Part shown: positions 1 to 7,141 of the stretch, one piece after another
Layout of the letters: each line of letters begins with the position of its first letter
How positions within the stretch are numbered: the stretch's first letter is position 1
NCBI RefSeq assembly: GCF_000014865.1
Contig: NC_008576.1
Coordinates: 2,261,501-2,325,500, forward strand
Direction: 5' to 3'
Length of the DNA stretch: 64,000 bases
Source of the DNA: Magnetococcus marinus MC-1
GTDB taxonomy: Bacteria; Pseudomonadota; Magnetococcia; Magnetococcales; Magnetococcaceae
Position numbers and translations under genes: made by a program
Notes under the pieces: model-generated
Told to the model about the DNA's origin: nothing
The model's database searches: none
Seen by the model: only the letters and a program-made list of their open reading frames with translations

Positions 1-1277
1 TGCCGGTTCAGCGTCACCCATTGGAGATACGCTCGCCCCGAGGCGATCTGTTGTGGCGTGGTGCGGTTGAGTTGGCGCAAACCCAGGATGAGATCCGTCA
101 AGGGCTTATGTTTCGTCATGAGTTGCGCCGTGAGCAGGGTATGTTTTTTATCTTACCTTCCCCTGGGCATCAGGTATTTTGGATGAAAAATATGCGTATC
201 CCCCTGGATATGCTGTTTGTCAATGCCGATGGCAAGGTTATCACCATCCACCAACAGGTTCCCCCGTGCCTAAGTGAAGCACCACGTTGCCCACGCTATC
301 CCTCTTTAGGGGTGGTCAAGGCGGTGTTAGAGGTCCCAGCCGGCACCGTCTCAGCCTTGGGCATTACCCCAGGCGACCAGATTCAATACCCTCCACTTTG
401 GTCAGCTCGTCCTATTGAAGAGCAGGTTGAGCCCCCTTTGGTAAAGCTACCTATTGAGTCTTACGAAGCGGAGATTTTCTCACCACCCACACCTCTCCCC
501 CAAAGCGCGGTGGCCTTAGACAAAGGTGAACCATTTAATACGAACGGTCCGATTTCTTTAAAACCTTTGGTCACAAAGGTTGATCCCTCCTTTCACGACC
601 AAGTTATGCCCCCCGTGGTTAACCCGGTTGAGCGCCCCCATCCAACCCCAGCACCGGTGAACGCTCTGCCCAGCAGCGCGAGCCTCCCAGCACCGGTGAA
701 CGCTCTGCCCAGCAGCGCGAGCCTCCCAGCACCGGTGAATGATCTGCCCAGCAGCGCGAGCCTCCCAGCACCGGTGAACGCTCTGCCCAGCAGCGCGAGC
801 CTCCCAGCACCGGTGAATGCTCTGCCCAGTGGTGGTCAACCTGCGGCACCGATTCGCATCATGGTTCAGCCGAACCAAGGTTTGCCTCACCCGCTCACCA
901 TGCGACAGCAACCCATCGAGCGTGTGGCTTCTGTTAAGCCTGTTGTGCGGCCAACCGCCATAGAACAAGCCTCAAAAAAAAGCGTTGAGATGCCCGAGCT
1001 ACCACCCATAAAGCGGGTGGAAATGGAACAGGAGCCTATTTGGCCCGCATCTTTGGTCGAGCATAAAAGGGTCCCAGAGCCTAAACATCGCTCGACCTAT
1101 CGGGCCATAACCGCCAAGGCCGTGCCTCGTCCCCATGGGATAACCCCCCCTTATGGAAAAGGTAAAAAGCCGCCTCTTTTGGCACCGCGCCGTGTCAAAC
1201 AACAGCCTGAGGGAAATTGGCAAACACAGGACTTTTTCTACCGGGGCATGCCCACTTTGCCGTTTCGTTCGCCTTAA
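1..1277 (+). CDS. DUF192 domain protein with repeat-rich C-terminal tail (5' end cut)
   Basis: The reading frame is open to the left edge, and the beta-strand before the first possible start (TTG at 21) already fits the DUF192 fold, so the true start lies outside the window. The first ~125 visible residues carry the family hallmarks: QGLMFRHEL, an EQGMFF turn, FWMKNMRIPLDMLF, and the closing VLEVPAG...LGITPGDQI. DUF192 proteins are small, usually exported single-domain proteins of unknown biochemical role. This one is unusual because ~290 more residues follow. They are proline- and alanine-rich, include about five copies of a 13-residue unit (PAPVNALPSSASL), and end in a basic, Pro-rich stretch. 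No membrane anchor is visible in the tail. The DUF192 assignment is firm; the tail's role is unknown. Confidence 0.85.
   Translation, partial: PVQRHPLEIRSPRGDLLWRGAVELAQTQDEIRQGLMFRHELRREQGMFFILPSPGHQVFWMKNMRIPLDMLFVNADGKVITIHQQVPPCLSEAPRCPRYPSLGVVKAVLEVPAGTVSALGITPGDQIQYPPLWSARPIEEQVEPPLVKLPIESYEAEIFSPPTPLPQSAVALDKGEPFNTNGPISLKPLVTKVDPSFHDQVMPPVVNPVERPHPTPAPVNALPSSASLPAPVNALPSSASLPAPVNDLPSSASLPAPVNALPSSASLPAPVNALPSGGQPAAPIRIMVQPNQGLPHPLTMRQQPIERVASVKPVVRPTAIEQASKKSVEMPELPPIKRVEMEQEPIWPASLVEHKRVPEPKHRSTYRAITAKAVPRPHGITPPYGKGKKPPLLAPRRVKQQPEGNWQTQDFFYRGMPTLPFRSP
651..829 (+). repeat. 39-bp in-frame tandem repeat, four full copies plus a partial
   Basis: Units begin at 651, 690, 729, 768 and 807, each with GCACCGGTGAA. 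The period is exactly 39 bp (13 codons), so copy-number change would keep the frame. Copies differ at only a few bases, such as AACGCT versus AATGAT. The repeat lies inside the tail of the DUF192 protein and has no spacers, so it is not a CRISPR array. Confidence 0.95.
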
Positions 1278-1456
1278 TTACCCCACAGGGTCAAAGGGTT
1301 GGTCGGGTATGTATGATTTTGCTTGTAGCGATCTGTTTACAGATCCGTTAAGGTGACAGTTTGTAATAGTGTCTCGCGGTTTTATGGAGGGTTTTGCTGT
1401 TTGTAGACTTTGAACGGTCCATTTGTACAAACCAAACCCTATTATTAGGAAACCCT

Positions 1457-1831
1457 ATGAATACGATAAAAAAACTAACCATTTTACTGGCTGAAGATGA
1501 TCCCATCACCTCCATGGTCGCGCAGGGTATGTTAGAGGATGAAGGGCACTCGGTGGTGCTGGCTGACAATGGTGAACAGGCGGCACAATTAGCAAATTTA
1601 TGCGTTTTTGATGCCATTGTTATGGATATTACCATGCCGGTAATGGATGGGCTGCTTGCGACCCGTACCATCCGTCAGGCAGGCGGACCCAATACCCACA
1701 CCCCTATTATTGGATTGAGTGCTGATGATAGCGCGCCGCAACTGTTGTTAGCCAAACAGGCTGGCATGACCGTTTTGCATCTTAAGCCCCTTAAAGTCGA
1801 GATGTTGCACCAGATTTTTGCGCCAGCGTAA
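1457..1831 (+). CDS. Stand-alone response regulator receiver protein (CheY-like)
   Basis: The product is a 124-residue single receiver domain with no output domain. The acidic pair is in LLAEDDP, the phospho-acceptor Asp in VMDITMPVMDG, the switch Ser in IIGLSAD, and the conserved Lys in LKPLK. I chose ATG at 1457 because AGGA sits 6 bases upstream and the domain begins there; the frame also opens from a TTG at 1394, but those extra residues fit no receiver. Such proteins relay phosphate between a histidine kinase and a target such as a motor or an HPt protein. No cognate kinase is adjacent; the nearest is the CheA homologue 12.6 kb downstream. Which pathway it serves cannot be told from sequence. 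Confidence 0.88.
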   Translation: MNTIKKLTILLAEDDPITSMVAQGMLEDEGHSVVLADNGEQAAQLANLCVFDAIVMDITMPVMDGLLATRTIRQAGGPNTHTPIIGLSADDSAPQLLLAKQAGMTVLHLKPLKVEMLHQIFAPA

Positions 1832-1860
1832 ACGGGTCTAAACCGTGGGGGAATGATAAA

Positions 1861-2610
1861 ATGCTCTCCAGTCAGCAGCGCCGCACCCCGGAAAGCCGCA
1901 CCAAGCACGCCAAGTTGCTTAATGCCGCTGCCCTAAAAACGCATTATGCTGTCTACGGTCATTTCTATTCGACCAATTTGGCGGGGGAGCACTGTTCCTG
2001 CCGCTCGGCCCTGACTTTGATTCGCCGTGATTGTATCCCTTCAGAGTTGGCACAATTAGATGCATTACCGCCCGATCTGCTGGTGGTGATGATGAATCCC
2101 GGTAGCTCCTATCCCCTGGATAAGGCGTTTACCCCCCCCCATATTGAAGCACACGCCTTGGGTCAAGCCCCCCGTTGTTGGATGGCAACCAAACCGGATA
2201 ATACCCAATATCAAATTATGCGGGTTATGGCCGCCATGGGCTACCAACATGGGCGTATATTAAACATTTCCGACCTGCGCGAAACCAAAAGCCCGCGACT
2301 TGTCGCCAAAGTAACCGCCTTGGCCAGCCATTCAGAGGGAGGGCTGCATGCCCTGTTTGCCCCTCAACGCCAAGCCGAGCTGCATGGGCTTTTAGGCGAT
2401 GACCTTAATGTCCCCATCGTGATAGGGTGGGGTCGGCACAAGGGGTTATTGCCCTTGGCTCGTCAGGCAATGACTGCCCTTCAGGGACGCACCTTGGTGG
2501 GAATCGAGGTAGAACCACTGCGCTACGCCCACCCGAGCCCCATGTTGCAAGTCATGAAAGATGCGTGGTTGCAAACGGTCATTGCCCATTTAAGCCAACT
2601 CTCACAATAA
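1861..2610 (+). CDS. DUF1643-like protein
   Basis: This 249-residue protein has no signal peptide or membrane segment. The centre resembles DUF1643: a VVMMNPGSS strand-turn, then [17 protein letters not shown], then a [11 protein letters not shown] segment. A second conserved-looking block, [13 protein letters not shown], lies near residue 190, with YAHPSPM close to the end. An N-terminal Cys cluster (HCSCRS...RRDC, residues ~45-58) could bind metal, which is my inference. The family has no established function. The gene lies 30 bp after the receiver gene and 20 bp before the AIM24-like gene, so the three may be co-transcribed. ATG at 1861 begins the frame; the GGGGGAATGATAAA upstream gives a usable ribosome site. 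Confidence 0.6.
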   Translation: MLSSQQRRTPESRTKHAKLLNAAALKTHYAVYGHFYSTNLAGEHCSCRSALTLIRRDCIPSELAQLDALPPDLLVVMMNPGSSYPLDKAFTPPHIEAHALGQAPRCWMATKPDNTQYQIMRVMAAMGYQHGRILNISDLRETKSPRLVAKVTALASHSEGGLHALFAPQRQAELHGLLGDDLNVPIVIGWGRHKGLLPLARQAMTALQGRTLVGIEVEPLRYAHPSPMLQVMKDAWLQTVIAHLSQLSQ

Positions 2611-2630
2611 TCCAAAAAGGGGAAAGAACG

Positions 2631-3392
2631 ATGGCATTATGGGGTAATAAAATTGAGGGCAAGCGCTGCCATGAAGTGGACTTTGAGATCCATGGTAGTG
2701 ACCTTCAGTTGGTGGAAGTAGAGTTGGACCCCGGCGAAACGGTCATCGCCGAAGCCGGGACCATGTGTTATATGGAGGAAAATATCAGCTTTGAAACCAA
2801 GATGGGGGACGGTTCACAAGCCGATGAGGGTTTTCTGGGGGGGCTGCTGAGCATCGGCAAGCGGGCTTTGACGGGAGAGTCCATCTTTATGACCCACTTT
2901 TCCAACCGGGGCTCGGTCAAACGTAGGGTGGCTTTTGCGGCCCCCTTTCCGGGCAAGATTATTCCCCTGGATATGCGTCAACTTCCTGAACAGACGCTTT
3001 ATTGTCAACGAGACGCCTTTCTCTGTGCGGCTTTGGGTACGCAGGTCTCCATCGCTTTTAGCCGCAGGTTGGGCGCTGGATTTTTTGGGGGAGAGGGCTT
3101 TATTCTACAAAAGCTTGTGGGGGATGGCATGGCTTTTATTCATGCCGGAGGGGTCATTGTCGAAAAAAAGCTCGAAAATCAGCGTCTGCGGGTGGATACC
3201 GGCTGTTTGGTTGGTTTTACCCCAGGTATTGATTACAATATTGAGGCCGCTGGGGGCATGAAATCCATGATTTTTGGGGGGGAAGGCATCTTTTTAACCA
3301 CCCTTGCAGGAACGGGCACCGTCTGGTTGCAAAGCCTGCCTTTTGCCAATCTGGCCGACCGCGTATTAGAACGTTTACCGGCCCGCGAATAG
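2631..3392 (+). CDS. TIGR00266/AIM24 family protein
   Basis: The product has 253 residues. It shows the repeated beta features of the AIM24/TIGR00266 family: [21 protein letters not shown] near the start, a Gly-rich [15 protein letters not shown] segment, FITHFSN-like FMTHFSN, and late strands GGVIVEKK and [19 protein letters not shown]. Bacterial members are small beta-barrel-like proteins of unclear role; the eukaryotic homologue AIM24 is mitochondrial. The start is ATG 2631 with AAAAAGGGGAAAG just upstream. A longer frame exists upstream but overlaps the preceding gene out of frame. The gene converges on the DUF2779 gene with only 6 bp between stop codons, so the two 3' ends must share or overlap their termination signals. 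Confidence 0.85.
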   Translation: MALWGNKIEGKRCHEVDFEIHGSDLQLVEVELDPGETVIAEAGTMCYMEENISFETKMGDGSQADEGFLGGLLSIGKRALTGESIFMTHFSNRGSVKRRVAFAAPFPGKIIPLDMRQLPEQTLYCQRDAFLCAALGTQVSIAFSRRLGAGFFGGEGFILQKLVGDGMAFIHAGGVIVEKKLENQRLRVDTGCLVGFTPGIDYNIEAAGGMKSMIFGGEGIFLTTLAGTGTVWLQSLPFANLADRVLERLPARE

Positions 3393-3398
3393 GCCTGT

Positions 3399-4865
3399 TT
3401 AGCGCGCCTCCAGCCCCTGTTCAAAACGCTCCACCATCATAACCAAGGCCAGGGTATCCAATTGGCAATAGCACTCCAAATCCAGTTGGATTTGGAGTGC
3501 TTGCGCCTCTTCTAAGGGGTCAAACATCCAGCTTAGATAACGGGCCTGAGCCTGCTCACCATCAGCGATGGTAAGATTGGTGTAACTTAACCCTTTGCCT
3601 AATGTTGGCAAAACGGCTTTCAGGGACCAAGAGCCCTGCATGGCGGGGTGGTAGTAATGGTCTCTTGCCAGCGGGTGCAGATCCACCACCCGTTTTTGAG
3701 CGGCTTTTAAAGCGTCGGCCAAATCGCTAAAACGCTGCGCCATCTCCTGCATGCGTCCCTTTTCAAAGCTGGCGTTGTAGACAAAGATGGGGCCTTCATC
3801 GCCAATAGCATGCAACAATGTTTCACTAAAACGTCGCCGTGGATCCTCACCTGGAGGGGCCAGAAACCCCAGATGGTGCAGCTCTCCATCCGCTTGTTGA
3901 ATGTGGCAGGACCACTGAAAGGGTACTTGGGAAATGATAGGGTTAACCCCATCCCAGGGGGGAACGGCAAAGGAGACGGTTTCAAAGTCGACAAAATAGC
4001 GCGGGTAGGGTAGGGCCTGTAAAATCTTTGCGACCCTCTCATCCAGTTCGGCGTAACCACTGCGGGCGACTCTCGCCATGCGTTGATGATGGCGTTTTTG
4101 CAACAGGTTCATAGGCACCTGTTTTAGGTCAGCATAGCCCTGTTGCTCCAGACCCTTAACCAGATCCGGCGCGCGCGAGAGCCAGCGAATGGGGTGGTCG
4201 TCTGCACACAAAGCCGGGCTGCAATGGTTCAAAAAGGGGCAGTGTTGACGATGGCAGTGGCTCCCCATGCTCTGCTGGGGGGCAACCTCCTGTTGCAGGG
4301 TTGCATGGCATGCTTCGATCCAACCCTGCACCTGAGGCAAAACGCCCTGCATGGGCAGATCCACCACCACAGGTTTAAGCAAATGGCTGTTGCGTCCCAC
4401 CCCCTGATGGTGAAACCGCTTATTCAAGGTCACGACATGCACACTCTCAATGGTTAACCCCATCTGGGTTGCCAACCATGCGGCAATGGCAGCCTCTTCA
4501 ATATAACGAGGTTTTAACCGGGTGGCGGCGCGTGGCCAAAGCAGTTGATAGCCTTTTTTAAGTGGCACTAAAATACCCGCTTCGACATAAACCCCGTGCG
4601 CATGTAAAAAGGGGCGCACATAGGCGGAAGAAATGGTGCTATGCAACGCCTGTGTGGTGGCGGTCAACCGTGACGCTGGTTCGAGCTCTTGGGATGGCAG
4701 CCAAGGGTTTACATAGGTTTGCGTAAGATAGCTGTAGAGCTGCTCAAGCAGACGTGGACGCAGAAGATCCTCTGTTTGGGCCAAATGGGGCGCCTTTTGA
4801 TGCAACCAGACCCGTTTGGGACAGAGGCGGTGGTTAACAATCTGGGTTAAATTAAGTGTTGGCAT
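3399..4865 (-). CDS. DUF2779 protein: Cas4-like Fe-S domain plus DEDD exonuclease-like domain
   Basis: With ATG at 4865 (AAGGA 4 bases upstream) the protein has 488 residues; an upstream in-frame ATG at 4931 lacks a comparable site. Residues 1-220 look like the Cas4/RecB-type module. They have NHRLCPKRVWLH with Cys15, a late cluster Cys204, Cys209 and Cys215 (the usual four ligands of a 4Fe-4S cluster), and a RYIEEAAIAAWLATQMGLT helix. The place where Cas4 proteins have Asp and E-x-K instead reads EAGIL and WPRAAT. Residues ~290-480 form an exonuclease-like RNase H fold: D293 and E295 in VDFET, YNASFEK at ~363, D395 in VVDLHPL, and D470 in YCQLDT. A role in nucleic acid processing is inferred from the folds; the substrate is unknown. 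Confidence 0.75.
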   Translation of the reverse strand: MPTLNLTQIVNHRLCPKRVWLHQKAPHLAQTEDLLRPRLLEQLYSYLTQTYVNPWLPSQELEPASRLTATTQALHSTISSAYVRPFLHAHGVYVEAGILVPLKKGYQLLWPRAATRLKPRYIEEAAIAAWLATQMGLTIESVHVVTLNKRFHHQGVGRNSHLLKPVVVDLPMQGVLPQVQGWIEACHATLQQEVAPQQSMGSHCHRQHCPFLNHCSPALCADDHPIRWLSRAPDLVKGLEQQGYADLKQVPMNLLQKRHHQRMARVARSGYAELDERVAKILQALPYPRYFVDFETVSFAVPPWDGVNPIISQVPFQWSCHIQQADGELHHLGFLAPPGEDPRRRFSETLLHAIGDEGPIFVYNASFEKGRMQEMAQRFSDLADALKAAQKRVVDLHPLARDHYYHPAMQGSWSLKAVLPTLGKGLSYTNLTIADGEQAQARYLSWMFDPLEEAQALQIQLDLECYCQLDTLALVMMVERFEQGLEAR

Positions 4866-5221
4866 GGAGTCCTTGCTGGTTGCCGAAGCCCCCATGTCGT
4901 GCTTATCAAAAAGGGAGGGGCGGAGCATCAAAAGCGTAATGGGGTCGAATATACGTTAAACCACAAAGTAAGGATACGATTTTTCAAACCTTTTTGATAA
5001 AATAGGCCAATTGGTTGGGAAAAGAGGGCTTCTAGCGAGGCGATTTTTTTACCCAAGCTAATGGGGCATGCTTAGGATAAAAAGCGGGATTGTTTTGATT
5101 TATTACTTGAATAAATAGCCAAAAAAAATTGTACTATGCGGATATTTTCCCGATGCTTATGGGAAATTATACTGCGTATAACGGGTGATAAACTTAACTT
5201 TGAGAAAGAAGGTACCGGTTG
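4866..5221. promoter_or_regulatory. Divergent intergenic region, AT-rich
   Basis: These 356 bases separate the minus-strand DUF2779 gene from the plus-strand lipoprotein gene and must hold both promoters. The right half is AT-rich. A possible plus-strand promoter is TTGAAT at 5107-5112 with TACTAT at 5132-5137, but the 19-base spacing is long, so this is a weak call. AAGAAGG at 5206-5212 is the ribosome site for the lipoprotein. I see no gene here. Confidence 0.4.
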
Positions 5222-7123
5222 ATGAGGCATGTTAAGCTAGGATTAAACCGGTTATTTTGGCTTGTTTTGTTGCTGGGGCTTAGCGGGTGTGCCACGTTGT
5301 TGCGTCCCGCCCCACCCAAACAGGAAACCCAGGATGCCCTAAATCTTGCTTACCGTGGCGAGTTGATTGCCAAAAGAGGGGGCTATGAAGCCTCTATTAA
5401 ACTCTTTTCGCAAGCCCTTGAGCACACAGATTTAACACCTGAGCAGCGGGCTATCGTATTAAACAATCGCGGGGCATCCTATAAGCGCATGGGGTTGGAT
5501 GAGTCCGCCTTAAAAGATTTGGATGAGTCACTATCGCTGCAACCTAAACATATTCGTTATCTAAACAATCGCGCCATGGTTAAGTTGTTTTTGGGGGACT
5601 ACCCAAGCAGTGACCAGGATTTTGCACAACTGCTGGAAACAAACCCCAATCTTGCCAACCCCTATCCACGGCTATGGCGTTTTTTTGCTCTACGCGCCTA
5701 CGACCAAAGCAGCGCTTTAGCATGGCTCAACGCCCAATTGCCCATCTTACGCCCCTACCCATGGCAGGAGGCCTTGGCACTCTTTCACTTGGGGCGTTTG
5801 GATCACAAGCAGCTCATGACCTTGGCGATGACCCTAAAATCGGGGCCAGCAGCGATGCGTCGTTGTGAATGGTTGTTGCATACCGCCTTTGCCGACCAGA
5901 TGCAGGAGCACCCTGTTCAAGCCCTATACGGTTTTGAACGGAGTCTGGCCTACTGCCCTGTGCAGAGCGATCAAGCGCTCTGGGCACGGCGTCAGTTGAC
6001 CAAATTATCCGCCTATCAAGGCGTGATTGAACGGCCAAACGCCCAACCCCCCGTTCTGGCTGCCATGGATCCAGCCCCCCAGAGTGAGACCCAGGAGCAA
6101 ATAAGCAAGCCTGTTCAAACCGCACAAGCTGATGTCGTTGCGTATGAGATACAGGACAAGCCCGCGCATGGGGCGCGCTCTTCAGAAAAAGTCCAAGTGC
6201 AACCAGCGGTTTCTCTCAAGGCCGCCCCACCGGCATTGGTAGCTGCCCCTGAAACCGCCAAACGGCCCAAACCCCATACGGTGAAAGCGCTTCCCCACCC
6301 GGAGGGGGGTGCTTCGCTAGAGCAGGACAAGCCCGCGCATGGGGCGCGCTCTTCAGAAAAAGTCCAAGTGCAACCAGCGGTTTCTCTCAAGGCCGCCCCA
6401 CCGGCATTGGTAGCTGCCCCTGAAACCGCCAAACGGCCCAAACCCCATACGGTGAAAGCGCTTCCCCACCCGGAGGGGGGTGCTTCGCTAGAGCAGGACA
6501 AGCCCGCGCATGGGGCGCGCTCTTCAGAAAAAGTCCAAGTGCAACCAGCGGTTTCTCTCAAGGCCGCCCCACCGGCATTGGTAGCTGCCCCTGAAACCGC
6601 CAAACGGCCCAAACCCCATACGGTGAAAGCGCTTCCCCACCCGGAGGGGGGTGCTTCGCTAGAGCAGGACAAGCCCGCGCATGGGGCGCTCTCTTCAGAA
6701 AAAGCCCAAGTGCAACCAGCGGCTCCCACCATGAGGTCACCGGCGGCACCAGCGGTACTCTCCCATGCAGCTACACCATCAGCCGATGGTGCGGTCGCGC
6801 CATCTTCAGAACCCCCTGAAACGGCACACAGACAAACGGTCTACTGGGTAGAGTTGGGTTATTATAAATATAGGAATATTGCCAAAAACGTCATCGCTTA
6901 TGTGGAAAAATTGGGGGTGCCAACAAAATATGTTGAACGCCTTGTTAAGGGAGAACCGATGATTCGTTTACACGCAGGTCCCTTTGCACAAACGCAACAA
7001 GCTGTTGCGGTGCAACAACAGCTCTTGACAGAACAGATAGATGTGGGAGAGGTGGTGTTTTTTGATGCCCAAGGCGTGCTCCACACCGTCGTGGTCACAG
7101 AAAAGCTCAACTCATCTCAGTGA
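5222..7123 (+). CDS. TPR-SPOR lipoprotein with internal 57-residue repeats
   Basis: The protein has 633 residues. A hydrophobic leader ends in a lipobox, GLSGC with Cys23, so it is probably a lipoprotein. Residues ~35-150 form TPR helices (NNRGASYKRMGLDESALKDLDESLSLQP, split over two repeats), broadly like NlpI. Next come three nearly identical 57-residue units beginning QDKPAHGARSSEK, plus a truncated fourth. The last ~85 residues look like a SPOR domain (VYWVELGYYKYRNIAK ... IRLHAGPFAQTQQA), a fold that binds denuded peptidoglycan at division sites. A cell-envelope or septal role is therefore likely. The start is ATG 5222 preceded by AAGAAGG; a TTG directly before it is less likely. The gene ends 18 bp from the convergent GGDEF-EAL gene. 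Confidence 0.8.
   Translation: MRHVKLGLNRLFWLVLLLGLSGCATLLRPAPPKQETQDALNLAYRGELIAKRGGYEASIKLFSQALEHTDLTPEQRAIVLNNRGASYKRMGLDESALKDLDESLSLQPKHIRYLNNRAMVKLFLGDYPSSDQDFAQLLETNPNLANPYPRLWRFFALRAYDQSSALAWLNAQLPILRPYPWQEALALFHLGRLDHKQLMTLAMTLKSGPAAMRRCEWLLHTAFADQMQEHPVQALYGFERSLAYCPVQSDQALWARRQLTKLSAYQGVIERPNAQPPVLAAMDPAPQSETQEQISKPVQTAQADVVAYEIQDKPAHGARSSEKVQVQPAVSLKAAPPALVAAPETAKRPKPHTVKALPHPEGGASLEQDKPAHGARSSEKVQVQPAVSLKAAPPALVAAPETAKRPKPHTVKALPHPEGGASLEQDKPAHGARSSEKVQVQPAVSLKAAPPALVAAPETAKRPKPHTVKALPHPEGGASLEQDKPAHGALSSEKAQVQPAAPTMRSPAAPAVLSHAATPSADGAVAPSSEPPETAHRQTVYWVELGYYKYRNIAKNVIAYVEKLGVPTKYVERLVKGEPMIRLHAGPFAQTQQAVAVQQQLLTEQIDVGEVVFFDAQGVLHTVVVTEKLNSSQ
6152..6726 (+). repeat. 171-bp in-frame tandem repeat, three copies plus a partial
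   Basis: Units start at 6152, 6323, 6494 and 6665, each with CAGGACAAGCCCGCGCATGG. The period is exactly 171 bp (57 codons). By eye the three full copies are the same base for base, while the fourth is cut after ~60 bases and has changes (GCGCTC for GCGCGC, GCCCAAG for GTCCAAG). The near-identity points to recent duplication or ongoing gene conversion. Confidence 0.95.
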
Positions 7124-7141
7124 CTGACCACAACCCTGTGC

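Noticed and set aside
651-829. Possible CRISPR array
   Set aside because: The units are back to back with no spacers, lie in frame in a coding gene, and no cas genes are near. The Cas4-like fold at 3.4-4.9 kb is a DUF2779 protein, not a CRISPR Cas4.
558-968. 136-codon minus-strand frame across the 39-bp repeats
   Set aside because: It is antisense to the DUF192 protein tail, and its own repeat is only the reverse reading of the plus-strand one.
6115-6732. 205-codon minus-strand frame across the 171-bp repeats
   Set aside because: It is the antisense shadow of the repeat array; the composition and periodicity follow the plus-strand lipoprotein, and it has no family or ribosome site.
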